Positions 8,013 through 14,197 of a stretch of DNA of 14,197 nt are shown here, in pieces. The notes under the pieces are model-generated. The model made no database searches. It had not been told where the DNA came from and worked only from the letters and a program-made list of their open reading frames with translations. A program made the translations under genes and the position numbers. How positions within the stretch are numbered: position 1 is the stretch's first letter; each line of letters starts with the position of its first letter. This stretch comes from Bacteroidota bacterium (GTDB lineage: Bacteria > Bacteroidota > Ignavibacteria > T3Sed10-11): assembly GCA_007128495.1 (NCBI GenBank), contig SKXH01000145.1:1-14197 (forward strand). The letters run 5' to 3'.

Positions 8013-8025
8013 AAGGAGGTGATCC
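8013..8025 (+). promoter_or_regulatory. Orphan full-length anti-SD complement (AAGGAGGTGATCC)
   Basis: These 13 bases are complementary to the conserved 3' tail of 16S rRNA (GGATCACCTCCTT), far more than a usual Shine-Dalgarno. No ATG, GTG or TTG lies 5-12 bases downstream, and the real start of the next gene is 84 bases away with its own AGGAGGAG. Complementarity beyond these bases is lost, so it is not a relic of antisense rRNA. Confidence 0.5.
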
Positions 8026-8108
8026 CGGCTAATTTCCGTTTCGTGTATCCTGAATGAGGATGCAATAATCGAAGATCCAACTATACATACAAATATTTAG
8101 GAGGAGCT

Positions 8109-11100
8109 ATGACACGCTTTGGTATTTTTTTAATGGCACTTCTGTGCCTGAGCTTCGTGAGCGGTGTTGTGTGGGGACAGGGAAATAATGATATAGTCGA
8201 AGTTGAAACTATTGCCGAGTTGCGGGCCGGTGAAACCGATGGCACGGTGTATCAACTTACCGGTGAGGCAATACTGACTTATCAGCAGGGCTTTCGGAAT
8301 AAAAAGTGGGTGCAGGATTCAACAGCCGCTATCGAAATCGATGACAATGACGGTATTATCACAACGGAATATAATCGATATGACGGTATTACCGGGTTAA
8401 CAGGAACATTAAATGTGCATAACCAGTTGTTGCAATTTGTTCCGACTGAAGATCCGGGAGATGCAACATCGACCGGCAATGTCATTATTCCTGAAGTCTT
8501 AACTTTGGATGAAGTAACAAGCGACTACCAATCGCAATTAGTGAGACTTGAAGGTGTATCATTTATAGATACAGGTACATTTGAAACCGGTACTAACTAT
8601 AGTATCTATGATGATACGGATACACTAACCTATAGGACAAACTTCTTTGAATCGGACTATATTGGAGATGCTATTCCCGAAACTTATCTTCACGTGGCCA
8701 CGATAGTTCATCAATTTCACGATAATATACAGGTGACTGCCCGCGACTGGGGTGACATTGAGATTGTCCATCACGTCACCTTCAACGTCGATATGAGCGA
8801 GGCCGATCCATTTGATCCGGAGGTAGATGATGTATATATCAGCGGTACAATTGCAGATTGGGCCGAACCCGGCTCTGATCCGGATTTCAAGATGGAACCT
8901 ACAGGTGATGATGCAAATATTTATACACTTAGTTTGTTTGTAAACGAGAGTGAACATGCGTATAAATATTTCCGTGTAATTGATGACACGCCAAGCTGGG
9001 ACAATGGTGAATGGGATGGCGACCCAAATCGATTGGTTCTTGTAAATGATGACATGGTTATTAATGATGTTTGGGGCGCACTGGATGAAGTCCAGCATGC
9101 TCTTATAGTTGCAGCATCAGAAACAACGATGGACCTTGCCTCGGATACTAACCAGGTCACAGCAACAATAACGTACCCCGATGAATTCGGTGATGCTCTC
9201 ACTGATGAGTGGAGAGTTGATGGAGTCGTGTGGGCTGACGAAGACCTCGTCGCAGGTACTGAAATACATTTCACCTATAATGATGGTGATGTGTTTGAGG
9301 CCATTCTGGAAGACGATCTGGAAGCCGGTGAATATATTTATCTGAGTGATATGCTTCCCGAAGATGCACCGACCCGTACAGCGCTCATCGGCCATGCAGG
9401 CCGGACGGATGTGTGGGACTTCCACATTATTTCTCCAATATCGGTCGAGACGGAGCTTACAATGGAAAGCATCACATCGGATGATGGCTTCTCGACATAC
9501 TTCTTACTGGAAGATGGTTCCATTGAGGTGACGATCGAAGCGGATATTTATAAAGCGCTTGAACTTACCGCAGATTTAATGTCACTCGAGTTGTTATCAG
9601 GATTGAATTATCTCGCAGCTACAGTTTCATATCCTGAAACATTTTTCGATGTTATCACCGATGATTGGAAAGTCGATGCAGCGATTACATCATCTGACTC
9701 TATTGTTGAAGGTACGATATTAACCTTCACATATAACGAGGGTGCCGAATTTGAATTCGAATTTACTGAGGATGTTCCCGCAGGTGAGATAATATTTCTA
9801 AGCGATCTATTACCGGCGGGTGCTGACGTACGCACACCGCTTATCGATCATGCAAACAGGACCGATCTCTGGGAATTTGAAATATCATCTCCCGTCTCTG
9901 CTGTAAGCAATATCACCGTTTATAGCGTTACCTCCGATGATGATTTTGAGAGTTATGTCGTGCTCGCTGAAGATACGGAAGAACTCACCGTTATCTCGGA
10001 GAGTGTCTATAATGCATTAGCGCTTGCCGCAAATGACACACATCTTGAGCTCGAATCAGCTCTTAATGAAGTCAGGGCAGTAATAGCATATCCCGATACA
10101 CTCGATGAACTTATTACCGATATCTGGGAGGTAGATGCTGCTATTACCTTCTCGGTACCGTTGGGTGAGGGAACAGAAATAACAATGCGATATCTCGAAG
10201 CATTCGACTTTGAAGTTGTCCTGGAGGAGGATGTCCCGGCAGGCGAACCGGTTCTTATAAGTGAATTGTTGCCGGATGCGATTGATCGCGGTGCGCTTGT
10301 GGAACTTGCCGGTCGCGTCGATGTATGGGAGTTTTTCTTTGCTCCGGTAGATGATTTCGAAGAGGTGAACGTTGAAGTGATGATCATTACATCAGCCGAT
10401 AACTTCGAAAACTATTTTGTGTTGGAGGAAGGCGAAATAACAACAGAATTTATCGCACCGCGCGCTGTTACCTTTTATGTCGATATGAGAGGTTCAGGTG
10501 AATTCGATCCGGAGACCGATGATGTGTATATGGGTGGTTCTATGTTTGATTGGGATGAACCGGGAACCAATCCAGACGCACAGCTGGAACCAGAAGAAGC
10601 ATATTCCAAAATATACTCTATTACTCTCGGGTTGATACCCGGCACATACGAGTACAAATTCTTCCGGGTTATCGATGATCAACCAAGCTGGGATAATGGT
10701 GAATGGCCGGGTGATCCCAACAGGTCGGTTGATATTACAGAAGATACACATCTGTATCACTACTGGAGTGAGCTGGAGGTCGATGCAATGCCGATTGTAA
10801 TGGCACGAAATATTTTACCCGAGGGTTCTCACGTCACGATTGAAGGTGTCGTAACCCGGGTAAAAGGTGCATTTACTCGTATCCAGGATGAAACAGCAGG
10901 CTATGTCATACGCTCAACCGGTGACAGGGATTGGCGTCAGGATGTGGAGGAAGGTGAAATCCGCGATGGAGATATAATGCAGGTGACGGGAATTACCTCA
11001 ACATTTGCAAGTCTATGGCAGATTAATGATGATGATGTACTTGAGTATACCAGAGTAGACCGGGAACAACCATTGCCGGAACCTATTCAGGTTACGCTGG

Positions 11101-11723
11101 AAGAACTTGCAGCTAACGGTCAGCAGTACGAAAGCATGCTGGTATTTGTGAATGAATTGGAAATCGACGATGACGGAGACGAAGTGTTTGGTGAAAATAA
11201 ATCATATCAACTAAAAGATCCAACCGTGGATTTCGGTGAGGTCGATTTCCGTTTGCCTTGGAGCAGTGACTCCGAGGTGCCGGGTACTCAGATCCCCAAT
11301 GACCTGTTCTCATTCACCGGAGTTGTTGGACAGTTCGATGGCTTCTCAGGTGATCCGACAATTGGTTTTCAGCTCATGGCGATATATGAAACAGATATCG
11401 GAGAAGTTGTAAGTGTCGATGACCAAGAGCGTACAGTTCCGGTCGTATATCAACTTGAGCAAAACTACCCGAACCCGTTCAACCCGAGCACAACTATAGA
11501 CTTCTCGATACCTGAACAAGTACAGGTAACGCTTGAGATTTATAACGTACTCGGTCAACGGGTAAAGACACTTGTTGCTGGTGAAATGTACGATCCCGGT
11601 CATTACAATGTGGTGTGGGATGGACGAAATCAAAACGGCAATCCGGTCTCAAGTGGTATGTATATTTACCGCATCCAGGCGGGTGACTTTACAGATGTAA
11701 AGAAAATGATGTTCCTGAAGTAA
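8109..11723 (+). CDS. Large secreted multidomain protein with three tandem repeats and a type IX-secretion sorting domain
   Basis: A 1204-residue exported protein of unknown function. Residues 1-23 are a Sec signal peptide (cleavage probably near VWG-QG). Residues about 28-217 resemble the OB-fold/DUF5689-type domain of Bacteroidota surface proteins (TIAELRAG...VYQLTGEAILTYQQGFRNKK, KWVQDSTAAIEIDD). Residues 222-323 are an E-set/CBM-like beta domain (VTFNVDMS, YKYFRVIDDTPSWDNGEW). Three tandem repeats follow, at about 331-481, 482-634 and 635-778. Residues 786-886 are a second E-set-like copy (VTFYVDMR, YKFFRVIDDQPSWDNGEW), and about 890-1098 a second OB-like domain (GVVTRVKGAFTRIQDETAGY, QVTGITS). 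Residues 1113-1204 form the sorting domain: QNYPNPFNPST, YNVLGQRVKTL, SGMYIYRIQAGDF, KKMMFLK. The protein is visibly rich in Asp and Glu. AGGAGGAG before the ATG fixes the start; a strong terminator follows. Surface exposure or release through type IX secretion is inferred from the tail; carbohydrate binding is only a guess. Confidence 0.9.
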   Translation: MTRFGIFLMALLCLSFVSGVVWGQGNNDIVEVETIAELRAGETDGTVYQLTGEAILTYQQGFRNKKWVQDSTAAIEIDDNDGIITTEYNRYDGITGLTGTLNVHNQLLQFVPTEDPGDATSTGNVIIPEVLTLDEVTSDYQSQLVRLEGVSFIDTGTFETGTNYSIYDDTDTLTYRTNFFESDYIGDAIPETYLHVATIVHQFHDNIQVTARDWGDIEIVHHVTFNVDMSEADPFDPEVDDVYISGTIADWAEPGSDPDFKMEPTGDDANIYTLSLFVNESEHAYKYFRVIDDTPSWDNGEWDGDPNRLVLVNDDMVINDVWGALDEVQHALIVAASETTMDLASDTNQVTATITYPDEFGDALTDEWRVDGVVWADEDLVAGTEIHFTYNDGDVFEAILEDDLEAGEYIYLSDMLPEDAPTRTALIGHAGRTDVWDFHIISPISVETELTMESITSDDGFSTYFLLEDGSIEVTIEADIYKALELTADLMSLELLSGLNYLAATVSYPETFFDVITDDWKVDAAITSSDSIVEGTILTFTYNEGAEFEFEFTEDVPAGEIIFLSDLLPAGADVRTPLIDHANRTDLWEFEISSPVSAVSNITVYSVTSDDDFESYVVLAEDTEELTVISESVYNALALAANDTHLELESALNEVRAVIAYPDTLDELITDIWEVDAAITFSVPLGEGTEITMRYLEAFDFEVVLEEDVPAGEPVLISELLPDAIDRGALVELAGRVDVWEFFFAPVDDFEEVNVEVMIITSADNFENYFVLEEGEITTEFIAPRAVTFYVDMRGSGEFDPETDDVYMGGSMFDWDEPGTNPDAQLEPEEAYSKIYSITLGLIPGTYEYKFFRVIDDQPSWDNGEWPGDPNRSVDITEDTHLYHYWSELEVDAMPIVMARNILPEGSHVTIEGVVTRVKGAFTRIQDETAGYVIRSTGDRDWRQDVEEGEIRDGDIMQVTGITSTFASLWQINDDDVLEYTRVDREQPLPEPIQVTLEELAANGQQYESMLVFVNELEIDDDGDEVFGENKSYQLKDPTVDFGEVDFRLPWSSDSEVPGTQIPNDLFSFTGVVGQFDGFSGDPTIGFQLMAIYETDIGEVVSVDDQERTVPVVYQLEQNYPNPFNPSTTIDFSIPEQVQVTLEIYNVLGQRVKTLVAGEMYDPGHYNVVWDGRNQNGNPVSSGMYIYRIQAGDFTDVKKMMFLK
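9099..10442 (+). repeat. Three tandem protein repeats of about 152 residues inside the secreted protein
   Basis: The units begin near residues 331, 482 and 635. Landmarks recur at a fixed period: YPDEF/YPETF/YPDTL at 356/508/661; LTDEWRVD/ITDDWKVD/ITDIWEVD; EDDLEAGEYIYLSDMLP/TEDVPAGEIIFLSDLLP/EEDVPAGEPVLISELLP; HAGRTDVWDF/HANRTDLWEF/LAGRVDVWEF; ITSDDGFSTYFLLEDG/VTSDDDFESYVVLAED/ITSADNFENYFVLEEG. The copies are diverged at DNA level, so the duplication is old. I do not recognise the unit as a named family. Confidence 0.9.
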
Positions 11724-11761
11724 GATGCATCATTTTAATTATCCATAGGAGTTACATATCG

Positions 11762-11800
11762 AACAACATCCCGTATCAGGAAACGCGGGATGTTGTTTCT
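11762..11800 (+). terminator. Rho-independent terminator of the secreted-protein gene
   Basis: AACAACATCCCG (11762-11773) and CGGGATGTTGTT (11786-11797) form a perfect 12-bp stem with a 12-base loop, running into TTTCT. It lies about 40 bases after the stop codon. The A-rich left foot could let it work from the other side too, but no minus-strand gene needs it. Confidence 0.8.
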
Positions 11801-11861
11801 GTATGTGATTGATTTTATGGAAAATATGTATGAAAAAATATTAAATTTTAGCTTATTTATC

Positions 11862-11890
11862 TTGACAAATAAGAAATATTTTTATATTAT
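11862..11890 (+). promoter_or_regulatory. Strong sigma-70-type promoter for the lipoprotein/LysM operon
   Basis: Consensus TTGACA (11862-11867), a 17-base spacer and TATTAT (11885-11890) in an A/T-rich stretch. The start near 11897 gives a leader of about 70 bases that includes a small stem AGCAC/GTGCT (11904-11908/11920-11924). It lies between the preceding terminator and the lipoprotein gene, as expected for a new transcription unit. Confidence 0.75.
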
Positions 11891-11968
11891 GCTAACACTT
11901 TAAAGCACGCGCTAAATTAGTGCTCTATGGTTTATTTCTTTACCCGATATCCAAAATAGGAGGGACTT

Positions 11969-12238
11969 ATGACGTTAATAAAAAAGGTGATGACAAATGT
12001 ACTTGTTATCATTACCATTTCCGCCCTGATCATGGGTTGTGCCCGAAGGCCAAGTGCTGAAGAAGTAGCGCAGCTTGAAGACCTCAAAGCTGAGGTTGCC
12101 GCGCTTGAAAGAGAAATTGCATCGAAAGAAGAAGAAAAATCAAGTTTGCAGCAGCAGGTATCTCAATTGGATCAAGACTTAAGAGAGTGTGCAGAAGATA
12201 AAGAAAAGGTCCGTCAACGTCTGCAGCAATGGGACTAA
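11969..12238 (+). CDS. Small coiled-coil lipoprotein
   Basis: An 89-residue predicted lipoprotein. A lysine-containing start (MTLIKKVMTN) and a hydrophobic stretch lead to the lipobox LIMGC, with lipidated Cys at C24. The mature 66 residues are almost entirely one long charged coiled coil with heptad leucines (about 30-88), ending in QQWD. A second cysteine, C74, lies inside the coil and could form a disulfide between chains. It recalls Lpp-type outer-membrane lipoproteins in size and shape but lacks the C-terminal lysine that Lpp uses for peptidoglycan attachment, and it is not an obvious homologue. AGGAGG four bases clear of the ATG and a near-consensus promoter suggest high expression. The next gene, 70 bases downstream, encodes a secreted coiled-coil/LysM protein sharing the IASKE coil motif, so the two may work together. 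Confidence 0.8.
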   Translation: MTLIKKVMTNVLVIITISALIMGCARRPSAEEVAQLEDLKAEVAALEREIASKEEEKSSLQQQVSQLDQDLRECAEDKEKVRQRLQQWD

Positions 12239-12308
12239 TGAACGGGATATGCCTGACCCAATTTAGAACAAGTTTATTAATATAAATAGAATAGTTAAGG
12301 AGTTTAAT

Positions 12309-13064
12309 ATGAAATATAGATCACTACTCTATCTGCTTGTTGCTGCATTGCTCGTGACATCATTTGCAGTTGCCGATCTTGAAGCACAGGATCGAATGAC
12401 CCGCGACGAGTGGGAGCAACAAATGGCAGAATTTACACAGCAAAGAGATGAATTGCGCCAACAGTTGGATGCGCTCGAAGGTGAGATCGAAGAGCTTAAT
12501 AATCAAATCGCGAGCAAAGAAGCCGAAATACAATCATGCCGCGAAGAAATCCTGGCAATGGTCGGTGCAACAGAAGCGGAAATCCGCAGTCTTGTTGAAA
12601 GAATTCAACAACTCGAAAATCAGGTAAGCGCGCTCGAACGCTTGTCGGATCAGGATCTGCTCGCACGACGCGATGAGGTTGATGAAGTAAAAGATGCTGT
12701 CGATCAGCTTAAAGCAAATCGACAAACCGCCCATCCCGATGTTTACGACAGATTAGCGGCGCTTGATGAACGCGTAAATAATTTGTTGGATCGTCTTGAG
12801 GGAATGGTTACAACCTATACCGTCGGTACCTGGTCGCAGGACCGGGATTGCTTGTGGAACATTGCGAAGAAAGATGACATTTACAGAAATGCATGGCTCT
12901 GGCCGCGTATCTGGCAGGCAAACCGCGACAAAATTCGTGATCCCGATATTATACATCCGGGACAACGACTGCAGGTACCACCGAAAGGCGACGGAGAAAT
13001 GACCTCTTCAGAGCAGGATGCAGCGAACAGATATTATCGTGAATTAAGAGAAGGTCTACGGTAA
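12309..13064 (+). CDS. Secreted coiled-coil protein with C-terminal LysM domain
   Basis: A 251-residue protein with a signal peptide (1 to about 26, cleavage probably around LEA-QD), a long coiled coil (about 31-165) and a LysM domain (about 169-225). The LysM domain is recognised from TTYTVGTWSQDRDCLWNIAK, the NAWLWPRIWQANRDKI segment and DPDIIHPGQRLQVPP. LysM binds the N-acetylglucosamine of peptidoglycan, so the C terminus should sit on the cell wall in the periplasm. Cysteines occur at C77 in the coil and C181 in LysM. A short charged tail (226-251) follows LysM. AAGGAG about eight bases before the ATG supports the start. It lies in one transcription unit with the upstream lipoprotein, and a strong hairpin follows 60 bases after the stop. 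A structural, wall-binding role is inferred; no catalytic domain is visible. Confidence 0.88.
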   Translation: MKYRSLLYLLVAALLVTSFAVADLEAQDRMTRDEWEQQMAEFTQQRDELRQQLDALEGEIEELNNQIASKEAEIQSCREEILAMVGATEAEIRSLVERIQQLENQVSALERLSDQDLLARRDEVDEVKDAVDQLKANRQTAHPDVYDRLAALDERVNNLLDRLEGMVTTYTVGTWSQDRDCLWNIAKKDDIYRNAWLWPRIWQANRDKIRDPDIIHPGQRLQVPPKGDGEMTSSEQDAANRYYRELREGLR

Positions 13065-13124
13065 AGTCAAACACCATAGCGTTAGAATTATTTGTTATTG
13101 ATTCAAATACGTTATATAGTATTC

Positions 13125-13182
13125 AAGCCCTTATGACATTTTCAATGCTCTTGAAGATGTGGTAAGGGCTTTGTTTATTTTT
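13125..13182 (+). terminator. Long hairpin terminator between the LysM gene and phoH
   Basis: AAGCCCTTA (13125-13133) pairs with TAAGGGCTT (13163-13171), and ACATTTTCAA (13136-13145) pairs with TTGAAGATGT (13151-13160) with one G-T wobble. The two parts are joined by one wobble and one G-G mismatch, and the loop is 5 bases. The 21-base arms run into TTTGTTTATTTTT. This is strong enough to end the lipoprotein/LysM transcript; its length is unusual for a simple terminator. Confidence 0.75.
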
Positions 13183-13210
13183 GAGAAACCATAAGTTGAG
13201 TAATTACAAA

Positions 13211-13218
13211 AAGGAGGG
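13211..13218 (+). promoter_or_regulatory. Shine-Dalgarno that decides the phoH start
   Basis: AAGGAGGG lies six bases before ATT at 13225. In this frame an upstream TAA (13201-13203) is followed by TTA, CAA, AAA, GGA, GGG, ACG and AGC, so no ATG, GTG or TTG is available before ATT. Confidence 0.7.
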
Positions 13219-13224
13219 ACGAGC

Positions 13225-14197
13225 ATTACGAAAGAAAAAAAGATTTCATTAGAAGGAGTTGACAAATTGTCGTTACTTGGTTTTAACGACAAACACCTTG
13301 CGATACTCGAACAACGGTTTGATTCAAATATTGTTGTCCGGGGTGACCAGCTCACACTTCAGGGTGATGAGGATGAGGTTGAGCAAATAGAGCGAATAAT
13401 TAAAGAACTGATTTTTATTTTAAATAAAAATAAAAATCTCACCGCCAATGATGTTGAGACGGTGATCGATCTGGTTGACTCTTCAGTACAACCTTCAAAC
13501 GGAACTTCACGGGAGCAATTACCTAACGAAAAAGAGGATGCCGACAGTGCTGTTTTGTTTACCAAAAACGGCATGATCAAAGCCAAGACCCAGGGCCAGC
13601 ATCGATATGTCAAAGCGATCACTAAAAACGATATCGTTTTCGGTATAGGTCCTGCAGGAACCGGTAAGACCTATCTCGCTGTCGCGTTGGCAGTTGCTGC
13701 ACTGAAGAACAGGCAGGTTAATAAAATAATCCTCACGCGTCCAGCTGTCGAAGCCGGTGAGAATCTCGGTTTCCTTCCCGGTGATATGCGCGAGAAAGTA
13801 GACCCGTATCTCCGGCCGCTCTACGATGCACTTGATGATATGATACCCGCTGAGAAATTAAAGATGTATATCGAACGGCGGATTGTTGAAATTGCTCCTA
13901 TAGCGTATATGCGCGGGAGAACGTTGAATAATGCTTTTGTTATTCTGGATGAGGCACAAAATGCAAGCAGCATACAAATGAAGATGTTTCTTACCCGTCT
14001 CGGTGTAAATTCAAAGGCGGTCATAACCGGAGATATTACTCAGATCGATTTACCTTTCAATGCCATTTCCGGACTGGTCGAGATCCAATCGGTATTGAAA
14101 AAGATAGAAGGCGTCTCCTTTGTGTATTTCACAAAGGATGATGTCGTCAGACATAAGCTGGTGAAAGATATTATTGACGCATATGAGGATTATAAAA
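13225..14197 (+). CDS. phoH: PhoH-like ATPase, apparent ATT start, 3' end cut by window edge
   Basis: PhoH-family cytoplasmic P-loop ATPase of the PhoH/YbeZ type, usually linked to RNA metabolism and ribosome maturation with YbeY. The 324 visible codons are nearly the whole protein. The N-terminal region (TKEKKISLEGVDKLSLLGFN) aligns with the usual start of the family. Further on, Walker A GPAGTGKT is at 142-149, TRPAVEAGENLGFLPGD at 171-187, Walker B VILDEAQN at 239-246, GDITQIDLP at 269-277 and DDVVRHKLV at 305-313. No ATG/GTG/TTG precedes the conserved N terminus; the Shine-Dalgarno points to ATT at 13225. A TTG at 13267, with AAGGAG eight bases before it, would drop 14 residues, including the conserved strand, and is less likely. 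The start could instead be a mutated or miscalled ATG. The family is certain; the start is not. Confidence 0.93.
   Translation, partial: MTKEKKISLEGVDKLSLLGFNDKHLAILEQRFDSNIVVRGDQLTLQGDEDEVEQIERIIKELIFILNKNKNLTANDVETVIDLVDSSVQPSNGTSREQLPNEKEDADSAVLFTKNGMIKAKTQGQHRYVKAITKNDIVFGIGPAGTGKTYLAVALAVAALKNRQVNKIILTRPAVEAGENLGFLPGDMREKVDPYLRPLYDALDDMIPAEKLKMYIERRIVEIAPIAYMRGRTLNNAFVILDEAQNASSIQMKMFLTRLGVNSKAVITGDITQIDLPFNAISGLVEIQSVLKKIEGVSFVYFTKDDVVRHKLVKDIIDAYEDYK

Larger units (their letters stand above)
7756..8108 (+). other. 353-base intergenic region / long structured leader of the large secreted-protein gene
   Basis: No gene of normal size. It holds an 8-bp hairpin AACCAACT/AGTTGGTT (7824-7831/7843-7850) with six A on its left side, so its U-tract would lie on the minus-strand transcript. 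A second hairpin, TCTGTC/GACAGA (7894-7899/7904-7909), is enclosed by CCGG/CCGG (7871-7874/7911-7914). There is also a possible 17-codon reading frame at 7943-7996, a complete anti-SD complement at 8013-8025 with no start codon at normal distance, and a small stem ATCCT/AGGAT (8047-8051/8057-8061). The working Shine-Dalgarno AGGAGGAG lies at 8099-8106. I see no convincing promoter or known riboswitch. Confidence 0.55.

Noticed and set aside
8013..8025. Antisense fragment of a 16S rRNA gene
   Set aside because: The match to the 16S 3' end stops after 13 bases on both sides; the following CGGCTAATTT does not continue it.
8691..8696. CACGTG core as a possible parS
   Set aside because: Only 8 of 16 positions fit parS, since the flanks do not match, and it lies within the coding sequence of the secreted protein.
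8625..9425. Minus-strand open frames of 100-157 codons under the large secreted-protein gene
   Set aside because: They overlap a well-supported gene with signal peptide, repeats and sorting domain, show no recognisable domains and have no ribosome-binding sites; they are shadows of a biased codon pattern.
13267..13269. TTG with AAGGAG as the phoH start
   Set aside because: It would remove the conserved N-terminal segment, whereas the frame from ATT 13225 aligns with the usual start of the family and has a stronger Shine-Dalgarno.
13410..13438. Perfect 12-bp A/T inverted repeat GATTTTTATTTT/AAAATAAAAATC inside phoH
   Set aside because: It lies in an Ile/Leu/Asn/Lys-coding stretch of low complexity, where such pairing arises easily, and there is no sign that it ends a transcript.

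Overview
The window looks like chromosomal DNA from an uncultured-type member of the FCB superphylum (Bacteroidota/Ignavibacteriota/Calditrichota/Marinimicrobia-like lineages). Two things suggest this. A large secreted protein ends in a type IX-secretion (Por) / FlgD-Ig-like C-terminal sorting domain with the hallmark QNYPNPFNPST. A DUF5683 protein lies close downstream of parAB, as is typical of Bacteroidota and relatives. Strong AGGAGG Shine-Dalgarno sequences precede several genes, which argues against Bacteroidia proper, where SD use is largely lost. No rRNA, tRNA, CRISPR array, transposase or phage gene was seen.

Layout. Positions 1-1341 (minus) hold an mgtE magnesium-transporter gene broken by an in-frame TAA in its first CBS domain and by a +2 frameshift before its last membrane helices. 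Positions 1416-3581 (minus) hold an intact DinG/XPD-like Fe-S helicase. A divergent intergenic region (3582-3772) carries a promoter and a degenerate parS-like sequence and leads into a UPF0173 metallo-beta-lactamase-fold hydrolase (3773-4450). A palindromic hairpin (4482-4509) separates this from a rightward cluster: a CopD-like four-helix membrane protein, parA, parB, ridA and a DUF5683 membrane protein. A 353-base leader/intergenic region (7756-8108) contains hairpins, a possible 17-codon Cys-rich reading frame and an unused full-length anti-SD complement. It precedes a 1204-residue secreted multidomain protein (8109-11723) that ends at a strong hairpin terminator. A consensus-like sigma-70 promoter then drives a small coiled-coil lipoprotein (11969-12238) and a secreted coiled-coil/LysM protein (12309-13064). 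A 21-bp-stem hairpin follows, and the window ends in phoH, whose best start codon is ATT.

Functional reading. ParA/ParB segregate the chromosome. RidA is metabolic housekeeping. The DUF5683, lipoprotein and LysM proteins are probably cell-envelope components, the last two possibly forming an outer-membrane/peptidoglycan coiled-coil pair. The 1204-residue protein is an exported surface protein with a nearly mirror-symmetric arrangement: OB-like, E-set-like, three tandem repeats of about 152 residues, E-set-like, OB-like, sorting domain. This is the most novel-looking element. The two point anomalies (GAA>TAA in mgtE, ATG>ATT at phoH) would both be G>T changes on the coding strand, so real decay or unusual initiation must be weighed against an oxidative sequencing artefact.
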